8,130 bases of DNA from Methanothrix sp. (GCA_028688175.1 JAQTYS010000080.1:1-8130), one strand, 5' to 3'. Shown: positions 1 through 6,418, numbered from the stretch's first letter. Made by a program: numbers and translations. The notes: a model not told the origin generated them from the sequence alone.

Positions 1-67
1 CACCCACTCATCCGAACACCTCAACCACAGAGCCATCATATCTTGGCATTGAATATAAATGTGATCC
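1..67. other. Flank downstream of nop5, no complete gene
   Basis: This stretch lies past the stop codon of the minus-strand nop5 gene. On the minus strand it contains a TATA-like TTTATATT (59 to 52). It also contains a short reading frame from two adjacent ATG codons (39-34) that stays open to the window edge; only 13 codons are visible and they match nothing I recognise. A second ATG at 49-47 stops after 13 codons. In many euryarchaea the fibrillarin gene follows nop5, but its start cannot be recognised in these 67 bases. Nothing firm can be annotated here. Confidence 0.3.
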
Positions 68-934
68 CTATTTTCGCTTATTGCGTCCCACTTGCTTGAT
101 TTTTCTCAGGCGGGTTTCCAGAGATGCCTGCAGATCTAAAGAGAGGCCGGCTTTGAATTGGTCCAGGCGAGCGGCGATAGCCAGCTTTGCTGCCAGGGTA
201 CGAGCCACCCGTCCTCGCAGCTTTTTGGCAGATCCTACCACGGCAGGATGACGAAAGATCAGGCCGTGCTTGGGCGAAGGCGCTTGACCCTTAAGATGTT
301 TGAAGAGAGACTTTTCTGCACCCATAACCTGCAATCGACTGGAGGGCATCTTTGCCAGATAGCATAGGCCTCCTGCCCGAGAGATGAGCCGCGCCGCCAG
401 GATGGGACCAGCCAAGGCAGAGAGATTGGGGGCTAGAGTGTGCACCGTAGAAGAGACGTCCGCCTGCGTGACCTCACGGGACTCTCGCAGGCTCAGGATC
501 GCTCTGGCCAGCGTACCCATATTCTCATCTTCTTTTAGACCTTCTGCCAGATCCTTTCCATGAACAATCTCCTGGCTGTGCAGGCGAGACCATTCATAGA
601 GCCTCTCGTCGAGCAGATTAATCGCCTGGGTGAAATTATCCAGAGCTTCCATGGCCTGGAGCAGATCCTGCTCAACGCTGCTGCCCGACAGAATGCTTCG
701 ACGCACCAGGCCCAAGGCCCTCTCTCGTAGCAACTTATTATATTCCTCATCGTTGGCTGCAAAGCCAGAGGATTTGGCCAGAGCACGCAGATCGGGCTGA
801 GGAAAAGGAAATGCATTAGCTGGATACTGCTCGATCTTCAATTTTTCTTCTAATCCATCTCCGTCAGGTAAGGGTCCATCCAGTAAGCATCCTGTCTGCA
901 GGTCAACTCTTCCAAACCAGGTTAAAATCTCCAT
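68..934 (-). CDS. nop5: Nop5/Nop56-type box C/D RNP scaffold protein
   Basis: The 288-residue protein is the archaeal Nop5 (aNop56) scaffold. In known box C/D ribonucleoproteins this protein bridges L7Ae on the guide RNA to fibrillarin, which performs 2'-O-ribose methylation of rRNA and tRNA. The Nop domain is clear at residues about 166-262, with family blocks LAPNLSALAGPILAARLISRA (first residues at 167), LQVMGAEKSLFKHL (201-214), PKHGLIFRHP (221-230) and LAAKLAIAARLDQF (247-260). A basic tail (KIKQVGRNKRK) ends the protein. The N-terminal fibrillarin-binding part is short, and the usual 'LYEW...H.PEL' segment reads LYEWSRLHSQEI (112-123). The coiled-coil insert before the Nop domain is reduced, so the protein is smaller than the 340-400 residues common in other archaea. 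The start is fixed by GGAGTG (947 to 942), 7 nt upstream of ATG. It is transcribed divergently from the RPA gene. Fibrillarin is not visible in the window. Confidence 0.93.
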   Translation of the reverse strand: MEILTWFGRVDLQTGCLLDGPLPDGDGLEEKLKIEQYPANAFPFPQPDLRALAKSSGFAANDEEYNKLLRERALGLVRRSILSGSSVEQDLLQAMEALDNFTQAINLLDERLYEWSRLHSQEIVHGKDLAEGLKEDENMGTLARAILSLRESREVTQADVSSTVHTLAPNLSALAGPILAARLISRAGGLCYLAKMPSSRLQVMGAEKSLFKHLKGQAPSPKHGLIFRHPAVVGSAKKLRGRVARTLAAKLAIAARLDQFKAGLSLDLQASLETRLRKIKQVGRNKRK

Positions 935-941
935 TTGCTAA

Positions 942-947
942 CACTCC
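942..947 (-). promoter_or_regulatory. Ribosome binding site of nop5
   Basis: The minus strand reads GGAGTG, a good match to the archaeal Shine-Dalgarno GGAGGTG. It ends 7 nt before the ATG at 934, which supports that start. Confidence 0.7.
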
Positions 948-990
948 TGCCTGATCTGGAATAGATTACTTTCGCCCCGCAGTGATTCAG

Positions 991-998
991 TTTAAATA
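991..998. promoter_or_regulatory. TATA box in divergent nop5/RPA promoter region
   Basis: TTTAAATA is a near-perfect archaeal TATA box on the plus strand. Transcription of the RPA gene would start near 1018-1022, giving a leader of about 35 nt that carries the ribosome binding site. Read on the minus strand the same bases give TATTTAAA, placing a possible nop5 start near 966 with a leader of about 32 nt. The centre of the element lies about 60 nt from both start codons (934 and 1056). A weaker minus-strand alternative (TAATCTATT, 968 to 960) would leave too short a leader for the nop5 ribosome binding site. Use in both directions is inference. Confidence 0.55.
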
Positions 999-1040
999 CT
1001 TCCCGAGCCTAGTTACTGCCACCTCTCAATAAAAAAATTA

Positions 1041-1048
1041 GGGGTTGA
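1041..1048 (+). promoter_or_regulatory. Ribosome binding site of RPA gene
   Basis: GGGGTTGA partly matches archaeal GGAGGTGA. It ends 7 nt before ATG 1056 but only 1 nt before the in-frame TTG at 1050, so it favours the ATG start. Confidence 0.5.
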
Positions 1049-1055
1049 ATTGTCT

Positions 1056-2285
1056 ATGAAAGAACTAATTGATCAGATAAAAAATCGTCTCAGGGATCAG
1101 AAGATCGAGGTCTCTGATGAGGATATCGAGTCTCGTTTAAAAAAGCTCATCGTGGATTTTCGTGTTCCTGAGAGTGAAGCGAGAAGATCGGTTTTAAATT
1201 ACTTCTTCAAAGAGCATGGCATAGTGCCTCAGGTCAGGGCCGGCTCGGAGAAGGTCAAAATCGCCGAGATCAAGGAAGCGGGCAAATGGGTGGATCTGGA
1301 GGTTAAGGTTCTGGATCTCTGGGAGCCAGTTGCTGAGACCATCTCTCAGACGGGACTATTGGGCGATGCGACCGGGTCCATCAAATTTGTGAAGTGGACA
1401 AAGTCTGATCTGCCCAATCTGGAGCTGGGGCATAGCTACATCTTGAAAAAGCTGGTCACGGATGAGTTTTCTGGCAGGTTTTCCGTAAAATTGAATCGCA
1501 CCAGCCAGATCGAGCCGTTAGACATCGATGTGGAGGCAAAGCCTGCCAGCAGAGCCCCGCAACAAATAACGGTGGCAGAGATCAGTGAGCCTGGCCTATG
1601 GGTTGACCTAAAGGTTAAAGTGGCACAGCTCTGGGAGACGAATAGCGAAGCCATCTCTCAGTCAGGATTGGTGGGCGATGAGACCGGCGCCATAAAATTT
1701 GTGAAGTGGGCTAAGGCTGATTTGCCGGATCTGGTGGATGGCAAGAGCTACCTTCTCAAGAATATAGTAACAGATGAGTTTCAGGGCAGGTTTTCCGTAA
1801 AACTGAACCGCACCAGCCAGATCGAGCCGTTAGATATCGATGTAGAGATAGGCTCCATCGCCGCAGAGTTTTCAGGTGCTCTGGTAGATGTGCAGAAGGG
1901 CTCCGGGCTGATCAAGCGATGCCCGGTTTGCAAGCGCTCTCTGGCAAAAGGCGTCTGCAGTGAGCACGGAAAGGTAGACGGCACTTATGATCTGCGCATT
2001 AAAGCCGTGCTGGACGACGGCCGCCGGGTGCAGGATCTGCTGGTCAATCGGGAGACTACGGAGAGGCTGCTAAATCTCACATTAGAAGAGGCAAAACAGA
2101 TGGCCATGGAAGCGCTCGATCATGAGGTGGTGCACTCATTGATTGAGAGCAAACTGATGGGAAGATACTATTCCATAACAGGTCCGAGGATTGATCGCTA
2201 TCTTCTTGTGGAGAGCATTAATGAAATCCCGCCGGTATCGTCGGCCCAGGTGGACGAGCTTATAGCTGCACTAGAGGTGGCATAA
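1056..2285 (+). CDS. RPA-family ssDNA-binding protein, tandem OB folds plus zinc finger
   Basis: This 409-residue protein is a euryarchaeal replication protein A (COG1599 type), which coats single-stranded DNA in replication, repair and recombination. Residues 1-60 form a helical N-terminal region containing 'VPESEARRSV'. OB fold 1 spans about 67-160 and OB fold 2 about 171-264; each contains GLxGDxTGxIKFVKW. A zinc-finger motif C289-x2-C292-x8-C301-x2-H304 opens a third, OB-like C-terminal module (about 287-389) with the block YDLRIKAVLDDG. Two OB folds followed by a zinc finger is the plan described for Methanosarcina acetivorans RPA2 and RPA3. The two OB folds are strikingly alike: 67 of 94 residues match and the last 21 are identical. 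ATG 1056 is preferred over TTG 1050 because of ribosome-binding-site spacing; TTG would add two residues. The gene ends 1 nt before the RPA-associated gene, as in haloarchaeal rpa-rpap operons. Confidence 0.93.
   Translation: MKELIDQIKNRLRDQKIEVSDEDIESRLKKLIVDFRVPESEARRSVLNYFFKEHGIVPQVRAGSEKVKIAEIKEAGKWVDLEVKVLDLWEPVAETISQTGLLGDATGSIKFVKWTKSDLPNLELGHSYILKKLVTDEFSGRFSVKLNRTSQIEPLDIDVEAKPASRAPQQITVAEISEPGLWVDLKVKVAQLWETNSEAISQSGLVGDETGAIKFVKWAKADLPDLVDGKSYLLKNIVTDEFQGRFSVKLNRTSQIEPLDIDVEIGSIAAEFSGALVDVQKGSGLIKRCPVCKRSLAKGVCSEHGKVDGTYDLRIKAVLDDGRRVQDLLVNRETTERLLNLTLEEAKQMAMEALDHEVVHSLIESKLMGRYYSITGPRIDRYLLVESINEIPPVSSAQVDELIAALEVA
1254..1535 (+). repeat. OB-fold repeat copy 1 within the RPA gene
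   Basis: This is the first unit of an internal tandem repeat of 94 codons, with a period of 312 nt (104 codons) to the second copy at 1566-1847. Identity is highest at the 3' end: 1461-1535 matches 1773-1847 at 68 of 75 bases, with uninterrupted identical runs of 18 and 26 bases. Confidence 0.92.
1566..1847 (+). repeat. OB-fold repeat copy 2 within the RPA gene
   Basis: This is the second unit of the 312-nt-period repeat. It encodes 67 of 94 residues identical to copy 1. The 10-codon spacer between the copies (1536-1565) is not repeated in an obvious way. Confidence 0.92.
2274..2280 (+). promoter_or_regulatory. Ribosome binding site of RPA-associated gene
   Basis: GAGGTGG sits inside the last codons of the RPA gene and ends 6 nt before ATG 2287. 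It fixes that start over the nearby in-frame ATG at 2296 and indicates translation from a shared transcript. Confidence 0.7.
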
Positions 2286-2286
2286 A

Positions 2287-3147
2287 ATGGCAGGAATGGC
2301 AGGATTTTCCCGAGAGGTGGCAAAGAGGATCTTTGCCGAGGAGCTGAAGAACTCGAACTACTCTTTCCGTGACGGGGAGGATCAGCATCAATATGCACCT
2401 TCATATCTTCTCACCCCCACGGGAGCCAAATGCAATCGCGTCTTCATAGTCGGCACCCTCACAGAGAAGGATGACATCGGCAGCGACACGGAGTACTGGC
2501 GGGGAAGAGTAGTAGATCCCACGGGCAGCATACTGATCTATGCCGGTCAGTACCAACCAGAGGCGGCACAGATACTTGCCAGTATGGATGCGCCATCATA
2601 TGTAGCCGTGGTGGGCAAGCCCAATCTCTACCGGACCGATGACGGAAATATCATCATATCTCTGCGTGCAGAGTCCATTTCGCGAGTGGATGAGAATACC
2701 AGAAACCAGTGGATAATTGACACCGCTCGGCGTACCTTGGAAAGACTGGATACCCTCAAGAATGCCAGCCCGATTCCCGCATCCGGTGAGTTCACTACGG
2801 CTGACAATGTGCCTGCTTCATCTGCCTCGTCCACTCCCGCCCAGGACGCAGATAGAGCTTTGCAGCATTATCACACCGATATAGGTCACTTCCGGGAAAT
2901 GGTCCTTCGCGCGCTTACCTCATTGAGAGCGGAATTGGTTAGAAGCGACGAAATTTCGGAATCGATAGCTTCCAAGAGCGCAATTGCTCAGGGGGCAAAG
3001 AAGGCTGCCGCCGCTGCGCCGGCGGCGGCGGAAGAAATGCCTACCTCCCGAAAAAGCAAGCCTAAGAAGAGCGAGCCTTTTAATGCCTGGCCGCAGTCAG
3101 AGGATGAGGATGAAGTAGAGACCATTAACATTGGCAAGAAGAGCTGA
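2287..3147 (+). CDS. RPA-associated OB-fold protein (COG3390 type)
   Basis: This 286-residue protein matches the euryarchaeal RPA-associated protein family (RPAP, COG3390). In Haloferax these are encoded next to rpa genes and cooperate with RPA in DNA repair. The conserved core is at residues 8-133: REVAKRIFAEEL (9-20), YLLTPTG (40-46), NRVFIVGTLTEKDDIG (50-65), EYWRGRVVDPTGSILIYAGQ (69-88, an OB-fold beta-barrel) and YVAVVGKPNL (105-114). A Ser/Thr/Pro/Ala linker (about 157-187) leads to a predicted helix (188-217). An alanine-rich stretch (KKAAAAAPAAAEE, 238-250) follows, then a basic patch (255-261) and an acidic end, AWPQSEDEDEVETI (267-280). It starts 1 nt after the RPA stop, so the two are almost certainly co-transcribed and probably form a complex. 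The family call is secure from the core; the role of the tail is unknown. Confidence 0.9.
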   Translation: MAGMAGFSREVAKRIFAEELKNSNYSFRDGEDQHQYAPSYLLTPTGAKCNRVFIVGTLTEKDDIGSDTEYWRGRVVDPTGSILIYAGQYQPEAAQILASMDAPSYVAVVGKPNLYRTDDGNIIISLRAESISRVDENTRNQWIIDTARRTLERLDTLKNASPIPASGEFTTADNVPASSASSTPAQDADRALQHYHTDIGHFREMVLRALTSLRAELVRSDEISESIASKSAIAQGAKKAAAAAPAAAEEMPTSRKSKPKKSEPFNAWPQSEDEDEVETINIGKKS

Positions 3148-3151
3148 AAAG

Positions 3152-3160
3152 TTTTAAATA
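3152..3160 (+). promoter_or_regulatory. TATA box upstream of the RAM-domain gene
   Basis: TTTTAAATA lies just after the RPA-associated gene stop. A start about 26 nt from its centre (near 3182) would give a leader of about 13 nt carrying the GGTGA site at 3184-3188. This suggests the small regulator can be transcribed separately from the RPA operon. Confidence 0.5.
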
Positions 3161-3183
3161 ATGTGCGCAGGCTCTATCACATG

Positions 3184-3188
3184 GGTGA
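3184..3188 (+). promoter_or_regulatory. Ribosome binding site of RAM-domain gene
   Basis: GGTGA, a perfect archaeal Shine-Dalgarno core, ends 6 nt before ATG 3195. It rules out the out-of-frame ATG at 3181. Confidence 0.7.
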
Positions 3189-3194
3189 ATCAAT

Positions 3195-3425
3195 ATGGTA
3201 ATTGGAGTAACGATGGTAAAGGTGGTGCCGGGACAGGAGAAGACCGTCTATAATGCCTTGCAGGAGATAGACGGCATTAAAGATGTCTACCATGTCTTCG
3301 GCGAATTCGACTTCGTAGTCATCATCGAGGTTGAGGGGCTGAGCATGTTGAATAAGCTTGTGGACGTTATCCGTGAGATAGATAACGTAACCGCCACCCA
3401 GACCGTAGTCGGGGCTGAACTTTAG
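3195..3425 (+). CDS. Stand-alone Lrp/AsnC ligand-binding (RAM) domain protein
   Basis: The 76-residue protein is a complete alpha-beta RAM/AsnC_trans_reg domain with no DNA-binding helix-turn-helix. It runs VIGVTMVKVVPGQEKTVYNAL (first residues at 2), then IDGIKDVYHVFGEFDFVVIIEV (25-46) and VDVIREIDNVTATQTVVG (56-73), giving the family's beta-alpha-beta-beta-alpha-beta order. In full-length Lrp proteins this domain binds amino acids and drives oligomerisation. Stand-alone versions are known in bacteria and archaea and are thought to sense small molecules or assemble with full-length Lrp proteins. The ligand here cannot be read from the sequence. The gene has its own TATA box and ribosome binding site, lies 47 nt after the RPA-associated gene and 17 nt before top6B, and is followed by T-rich DNA. 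Any link to the neighbouring DNA-maintenance genes is inference. Confidence 0.88.
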   Translation: MVIGVTMVKVVPGQEKTVYNALQEIDGIKDVYHVFGEFDFVVIIEVEGLSMLNKLVDVIREIDNVTATQTVVGAEL

Positions 3426-3428
3426 CCC

Positions 3429-3442
3429 TTTTTCACTTTTTT
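3429..3442 (+). terminator. Oligo-T tracts between RAM gene and top6B
   Basis: T5-CAC-T6 directly follows the RAM-gene stop and abuts the top6B ATG. Oligo-T on the non-template strand is the usual archaeal intrinsic termination signal and needs no hairpin. It may end part of the upstream transcripts, but its position touching a start codon also leaves top6B with no ribosome binding site. Confidence 0.4.
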
Positions 3443-5278
3443 ATGGAAATCGCCGAGGAGCTGGCCAAGCAGCAAAAAGCCATCTCAGTAGCTGAATTTT
3501 TTGAGAAGAATCGCCAGATCCTGGGATTCGACTCGGCGCCGCGAGCACTCATCACCTGTGTGAAAGAGGCGGTAGATAATTCCCTGGATGCCTGTGAAGA
3601 TGCCGGGATACTGCCGGATATTTTTGTGCAGATAAAGAAGAGCGGCGAATACTATCAGGTTATTATTGAGGATAACGGGCCGGGCATTGTGCAAGAGGAA
3701 ATCCCGCGCGTCTTTGCTAAATTGCTCTATGGATCTCGTTTTCATACTCTGCGCCAGAGCCGCGGCCAGCAGGGCATAGGCATATCTGCAGCGGTGCTTT
3801 ATTCCCAGCTCACCAGCGGCAGGCCCACTAAGGTCATTTCCAAAATCGCTGCAGACAGACCGGCTCGTTACTGCGAGCTGCTGATAAATACCGCTAAAAA
3901 CGAGCCAGAGATTCTAAAATCAGAGGATATGGACTGGGAACGTCCCAGAGGCACGCGCGTGGAGCTGGAGATGGAAGGCACCTATGTGCGGGGGCGCCGC
4001 CAGTCGGTCTACGGCTCGCTGAAGAGCACAGCCATTGTCAATCCCCATGCGCGTCTGACCCTGGTGGAACCGGAAGGCAATGTGGAGGTCTTCGAGAGGG
4101 TCACGCAGAGTCTGCCCAAAAAAGCCTTTGCCATTTCCCCCCACCCAGAGGGAATCGAGCTGGGCGAGCTGATCAAACTATTGCGCTACACTGACAAAAA
4201 GAAGCTGCGCGTCTTTTTAAAAGAGACCTTCTCATCCATTGGTGCTATCTCTGCTCAGGAGCTGTGCAGCCGGGCGAGCTTAGACCCGGAAGAGGCCCCA
4301 ACCAGCCTGGATCATGATGCAGCAGCACGCCTTCACTCTGCCTTCAAACAGATCAAGGTCAAGTCACCTCCAGTAGACTGTCTCTCACCCATTGGCGAGG
4401 AGCTGATCAAGGCAGGTCTCGAGAAGGAGTACCGGCTGGATTATATCGCCACCACAGTCCGGCCCGTATCCGTCTACTCGGGCAATCCCTTCCTGGTCGA
4501 GGTGGGACTGGGGTACGGAGGAGAGCTGGAGAAGGAGAGTCGCGTTGAACTCTTGCGCTTTGCCAACCGCGTTCCACTTGTCTATCAGCAGGGTGCCTGC
4601 GCCATAACTCATGCTGTGGAGAGCGTCTCCTGGAAGAACTATTCCCTGGGCCAGCCCACTGGAAGCGGCGTGCCGGTCGGTCCGGTGGTGTTGCTGGTTC
4701 ATATCGCCTCCACCAATATCCCATTCACCTCGGAGAGCAAAGACGCTGTGGCTGATATGCCGGAGATTTTGGCAGAAATCGATCTGGGGATGAAAGAGGT
4801 AGCAAGAAAGCTGCGCCGCTACCTGGGCCGGCAGAGCCTTCTAACGGAGAGAAGGGAGAAAGAGGAGATCATAAGAAAGATCCTGCCACGCATTGCCCAG
4901 AAGCTCTCCGACGTTTTGGAGAAGGATCTGCCGGATATTGGGCCGGTAGTGGCCAAGATCATGGGCAACCTTCTCGTCTTTCGCAAGGTGGAGAGGAATA
5001 ACGGACTTTTGAGCGTCAAAATCCTGATTGAAAATCATAGTGAAGTTTTGCGATCATTCAAGCTGCATGAGGTGCTGGCTGTGCAGGCGGAGAGCGTCTC
5101 GCCTGCCGCTAAAGTTGTCTCCCTGGGAGAGGGTTATGATTATCACTGGAAGATTGCCATTGCTCCGGGCCAGGCCGCCACCCTCAGCTACAGCATCACT
5201 GCAGAAGGCGTAGCCCTGAAAGAGCCGGTGATAGAGGGGCTGGATGCGGAAATCGTCACAGGGGCCAGGGTGATCTAA
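3443..5278 (+). CDS. top6B: DNA topoisomerase VI subunit B (ATPase subunit)
   Basis: This 611-residue protein is the GHKL ATPase subunit of the type IIB topoisomerase Top6. With subunit A it passes one duplex through another, relaxing and decatenating DNA. The Bergerat ATP-binding fold is intact: KEAVDNSLDAC (41-51, with E42 the expected general base and N46 the metal-linked Asn), EDNGPGI (76-82) and SRGQQGIGISAA (106-117). An H2TH-like segment (about 232-310) precedes the transducer domain (about 311-465). The transducer carries the expected switch lysine K433 in NIPFTSESKDAVAD (425-438). A C-terminal beta-rich extension (about 515-611) resembles the Ig-like domain found in methanogen Top6B. 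Length is normal for Methanosarcina-type enzymes. The N-terminus, with AEELAKQQKAISVAEFFEKN, agrees with the family, which supports this ATG despite the missing ribosome binding site. It ends 3 nt before top6A. Confidence 0.97.
   Translation: MEIAEELAKQQKAISVAEFFEKNRQILGFDSAPRALITCVKEAVDNSLDACEDAGILPDIFVQIKKSGEYYQVIIEDNGPGIVQEEIPRVFAKLLYGSRFHTLRQSRGQQGIGISAAVLYSQLTSGRPTKVISKIAADRPARYCELLINTAKNEPEILKSEDMDWERPRGTRVELEMEGTYVRGRRQSVYGSLKSTAIVNPHARLTLVEPEGNVEVFERVTQSLPKKAFAISPHPEGIELGELIKLLRYTDKKKLRVFLKETFSSIGAISAQELCSRASLDPEEAPTSLDHDAAARLHSAFKQIKVKSPPVDCLSPIGEELIKAGLEKEYRLDYIATTVRPVSVYSGNPFLVEVGLGYGGELEKESRVELLRFANRVPLVYQQGACAITHAVESVSWKNYSLGQPTGSGVPVGPVVLLVHIASTNIPFTSESKDAVADMPEILAEIDLGMKEVARKLRRYLGRQSLLTERREKEEIIRKILPRIAQKLSDVLEKDLPDIGPVVAKIMGNLLVFRKVERNNGLLSVKILIENHSEVLRSFKLHEVLAVQAESVSPAAKVVSLGEGYDYHWKIAIAPGQAATLSYSITAEGVALKEPVIEGLDAEIVTGARVI
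5268..5274 (+). promoter_or_regulatory. Ribosome binding site of top6A
   Basis: GGGTGAT at the very end of top6B contains the full archaeal GGTGA core. It ends 7 nt before ATG 5282. Because it lies within the last top6B codons, translation of the two subunits is probably coupled. Confidence 0.75.
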
Positions 5279-5281
5279 CCA

Positions 5282-6418
5282 ATGGAAAAATCCGACAAGA
5301 AGAATGAGTTTGAGAAAAGACAAAACGTAAAGAAAGCGGAAAGATCAAAAGTCGCCCAGGAGAACCTGCTCCACTTAGCGGATAATCTTTACAACCAGTT
5401 CCAGCAGGGCATAGTGCCCCATATCTCCCTGCCATCCCGAACTAAAGGAAACATTGAGTATTCCACCAAGGAAGATGTCTGGGTTTACGGAGACCAGGAG
5501 ACGACACGCAGCGTTAAGACTGTGCGCGGAGCCAAGACACTGCTTAAGACGGTCCACCTGGCTGAGCTTCTCATAAATGAGCATCTCAAGAACAATCGTG
5601 GATCGACCCTGAGAGAGATCTATTACATATCAGAGAACTGGGATATCGCCAAATTCCATGAGCAGGCGGAAAGCGACCGGCTAATCGAGGATCTGGAGAT
5701 CGTCACCGCTCTACACCGGGAGGACTTTCACGTCCGGCCTGAGGAGGATGGCGCAGCCGTTTTTGGGCCGCTGCGACTTAAAGAGCAGACTCGTCGCGGC
5801 GATAAAGAGATGCACTGCCAGGAGGATGTGGGCGAGGCCGGCTACCAGATACCCTTTAATGTGGATAACATCGAATTTTTAAGCCACGATGCAAAAATGG
5901 TCATGGCCATTGAGACGGGTGGAATGTATGCCCGGCTGATTGAAAACGGCTTTGATGAGGAGCACAATGCCATTTTGGTTCATATCAAAGGCCAGCCGGC
6001 AAGGTCTACGCGCCGCATTATAAAAAGGCTGAATGCGGAGCTAAAACTTCCCGTGGTGGTTTTCACGGATGGCGATCCCTGGTCCTATCGCATCTTTGCC
6101 AGCATTGCCTACGGAGCCATCAAGAGCGCACACCTCTCCGAGCACTTGGTCACTCCCGGGGCGCGTTTCCTGGGGGTGCAGCCCAGCGACATCGTGGACT
6201 ACAACCTTTCCACAGACAAGCTGACCGATAAGGATATGCAGGCCCTGCGTAGCGAGCTGACCGATCCCCGGTTCAATACGCCCTACTGGGAAAAGCAGAT
6301 CCGGCTGCAAATGGACCTCAAGAAGAAGGCAGAGCAGCAGGCCTTTGCCGGCAAGGGCCTGGATTATGTGACCAAGACCTACCTGCCGGAAAGGCTGACC
6401 GAGATGGGGATAATTTGA
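5282..6418 (+). CDS. top6A: DNA topoisomerase VI subunit A (Spo11-like cleavage subunit)
   Basis: The 378-residue protein is the DNA-cleaving subunit of Top6, homologous to eukaryotic Spo11. The winged-helix (5Y-CAP) domain carries TLREIYYISENW (109-120); by alignment with the family the catalytic tyrosine is most likely the second of the pair Y114/Y115. The Toprim domain supplies the metal ligands: E211 in MAIETGGM (208-215), and D263 and D265 in VVFTDGDPW (259-267). Further family blocks are FLGVQPSDIVDY (296-307) and the C-terminal YWEKQIRLQMDLKKKAEQQA (335-354). The charged first 23 residues are rich in Lys and Glu. Length is usual for the family. It sits 3 nt after top6B with a strong ribosome binding site, the standard archaeal B-A order, and its stop overlaps the next gene by 4 nt. 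Confidence 0.97.
   Translation: MEKSDKKNEFEKRQNVKKAERSKVAQENLLHLADNLYNQFQQGIVPHISLPSRTKGNIEYSTKEDVWVYGDQETTRSVKTVRGAKTLLKTVHLAELLINEHLKNNRGSTLREIYYISENWDIAKFHEQAESDRLIEDLEIVTALHREDFHVRPEEDGAAVFGPLRLKEQTRRGDKEMHCQEDVGEAGYQIPFNVDNIEFLSHDAKMVMAIETGGMYARLIENGFDEEHNAILVHIKGQPARSTRRIIKRLNAELKLPVVVFTDGDPWSYRIFASIAYGAIKSAHLSEHLVTPGARFLGVQPSDIVDYNLSTDKLTDKDMQALRSELTDPRFNTPYWEKQIRLQMDLKKKAEQQAFAGKGLDYVTKTYLPERLTEMGII

Noticed and set aside
1..67. Start of a fibrillarin gene downstream of nop5
   Set aside because: It is expected from common archaeal gene order. However, the visible minus-strand codons do not resemble a fibrillarin N-terminus, and one of the two frames closes after 13 codons.
158..367. 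Plus-strand 69-codon frame inside nop5
   Set aside because: It is antisense to the conserved Nop domain, and its translation resembles no protein family.
1050..1055. TTG 1050 as the RPA start
   Set aside because: It is in frame and adds only two residues, but the ribosome binding site would be 1 nt away. ATG 1056 has normal spacing.
3000..3035. GC-rich inverted repeat (GCCGCCG...CGGCGGC) that could form a hairpin
   Set aside because: It lies inside the alanine-rich codons (GCC/GCG) of the RPA-associated protein and is not followed by a T run. Composition explains it better than a terminator.
4385..4724. Two overlapping minus-strand open frames of about 105 codons inside top6B
   Set aside because: They lie antisense to a strongly conserved gene, have proline/arginine-rich shadow composition and carry no recognisable domain or ribosome binding site. 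They result from the codon bias of top6B.
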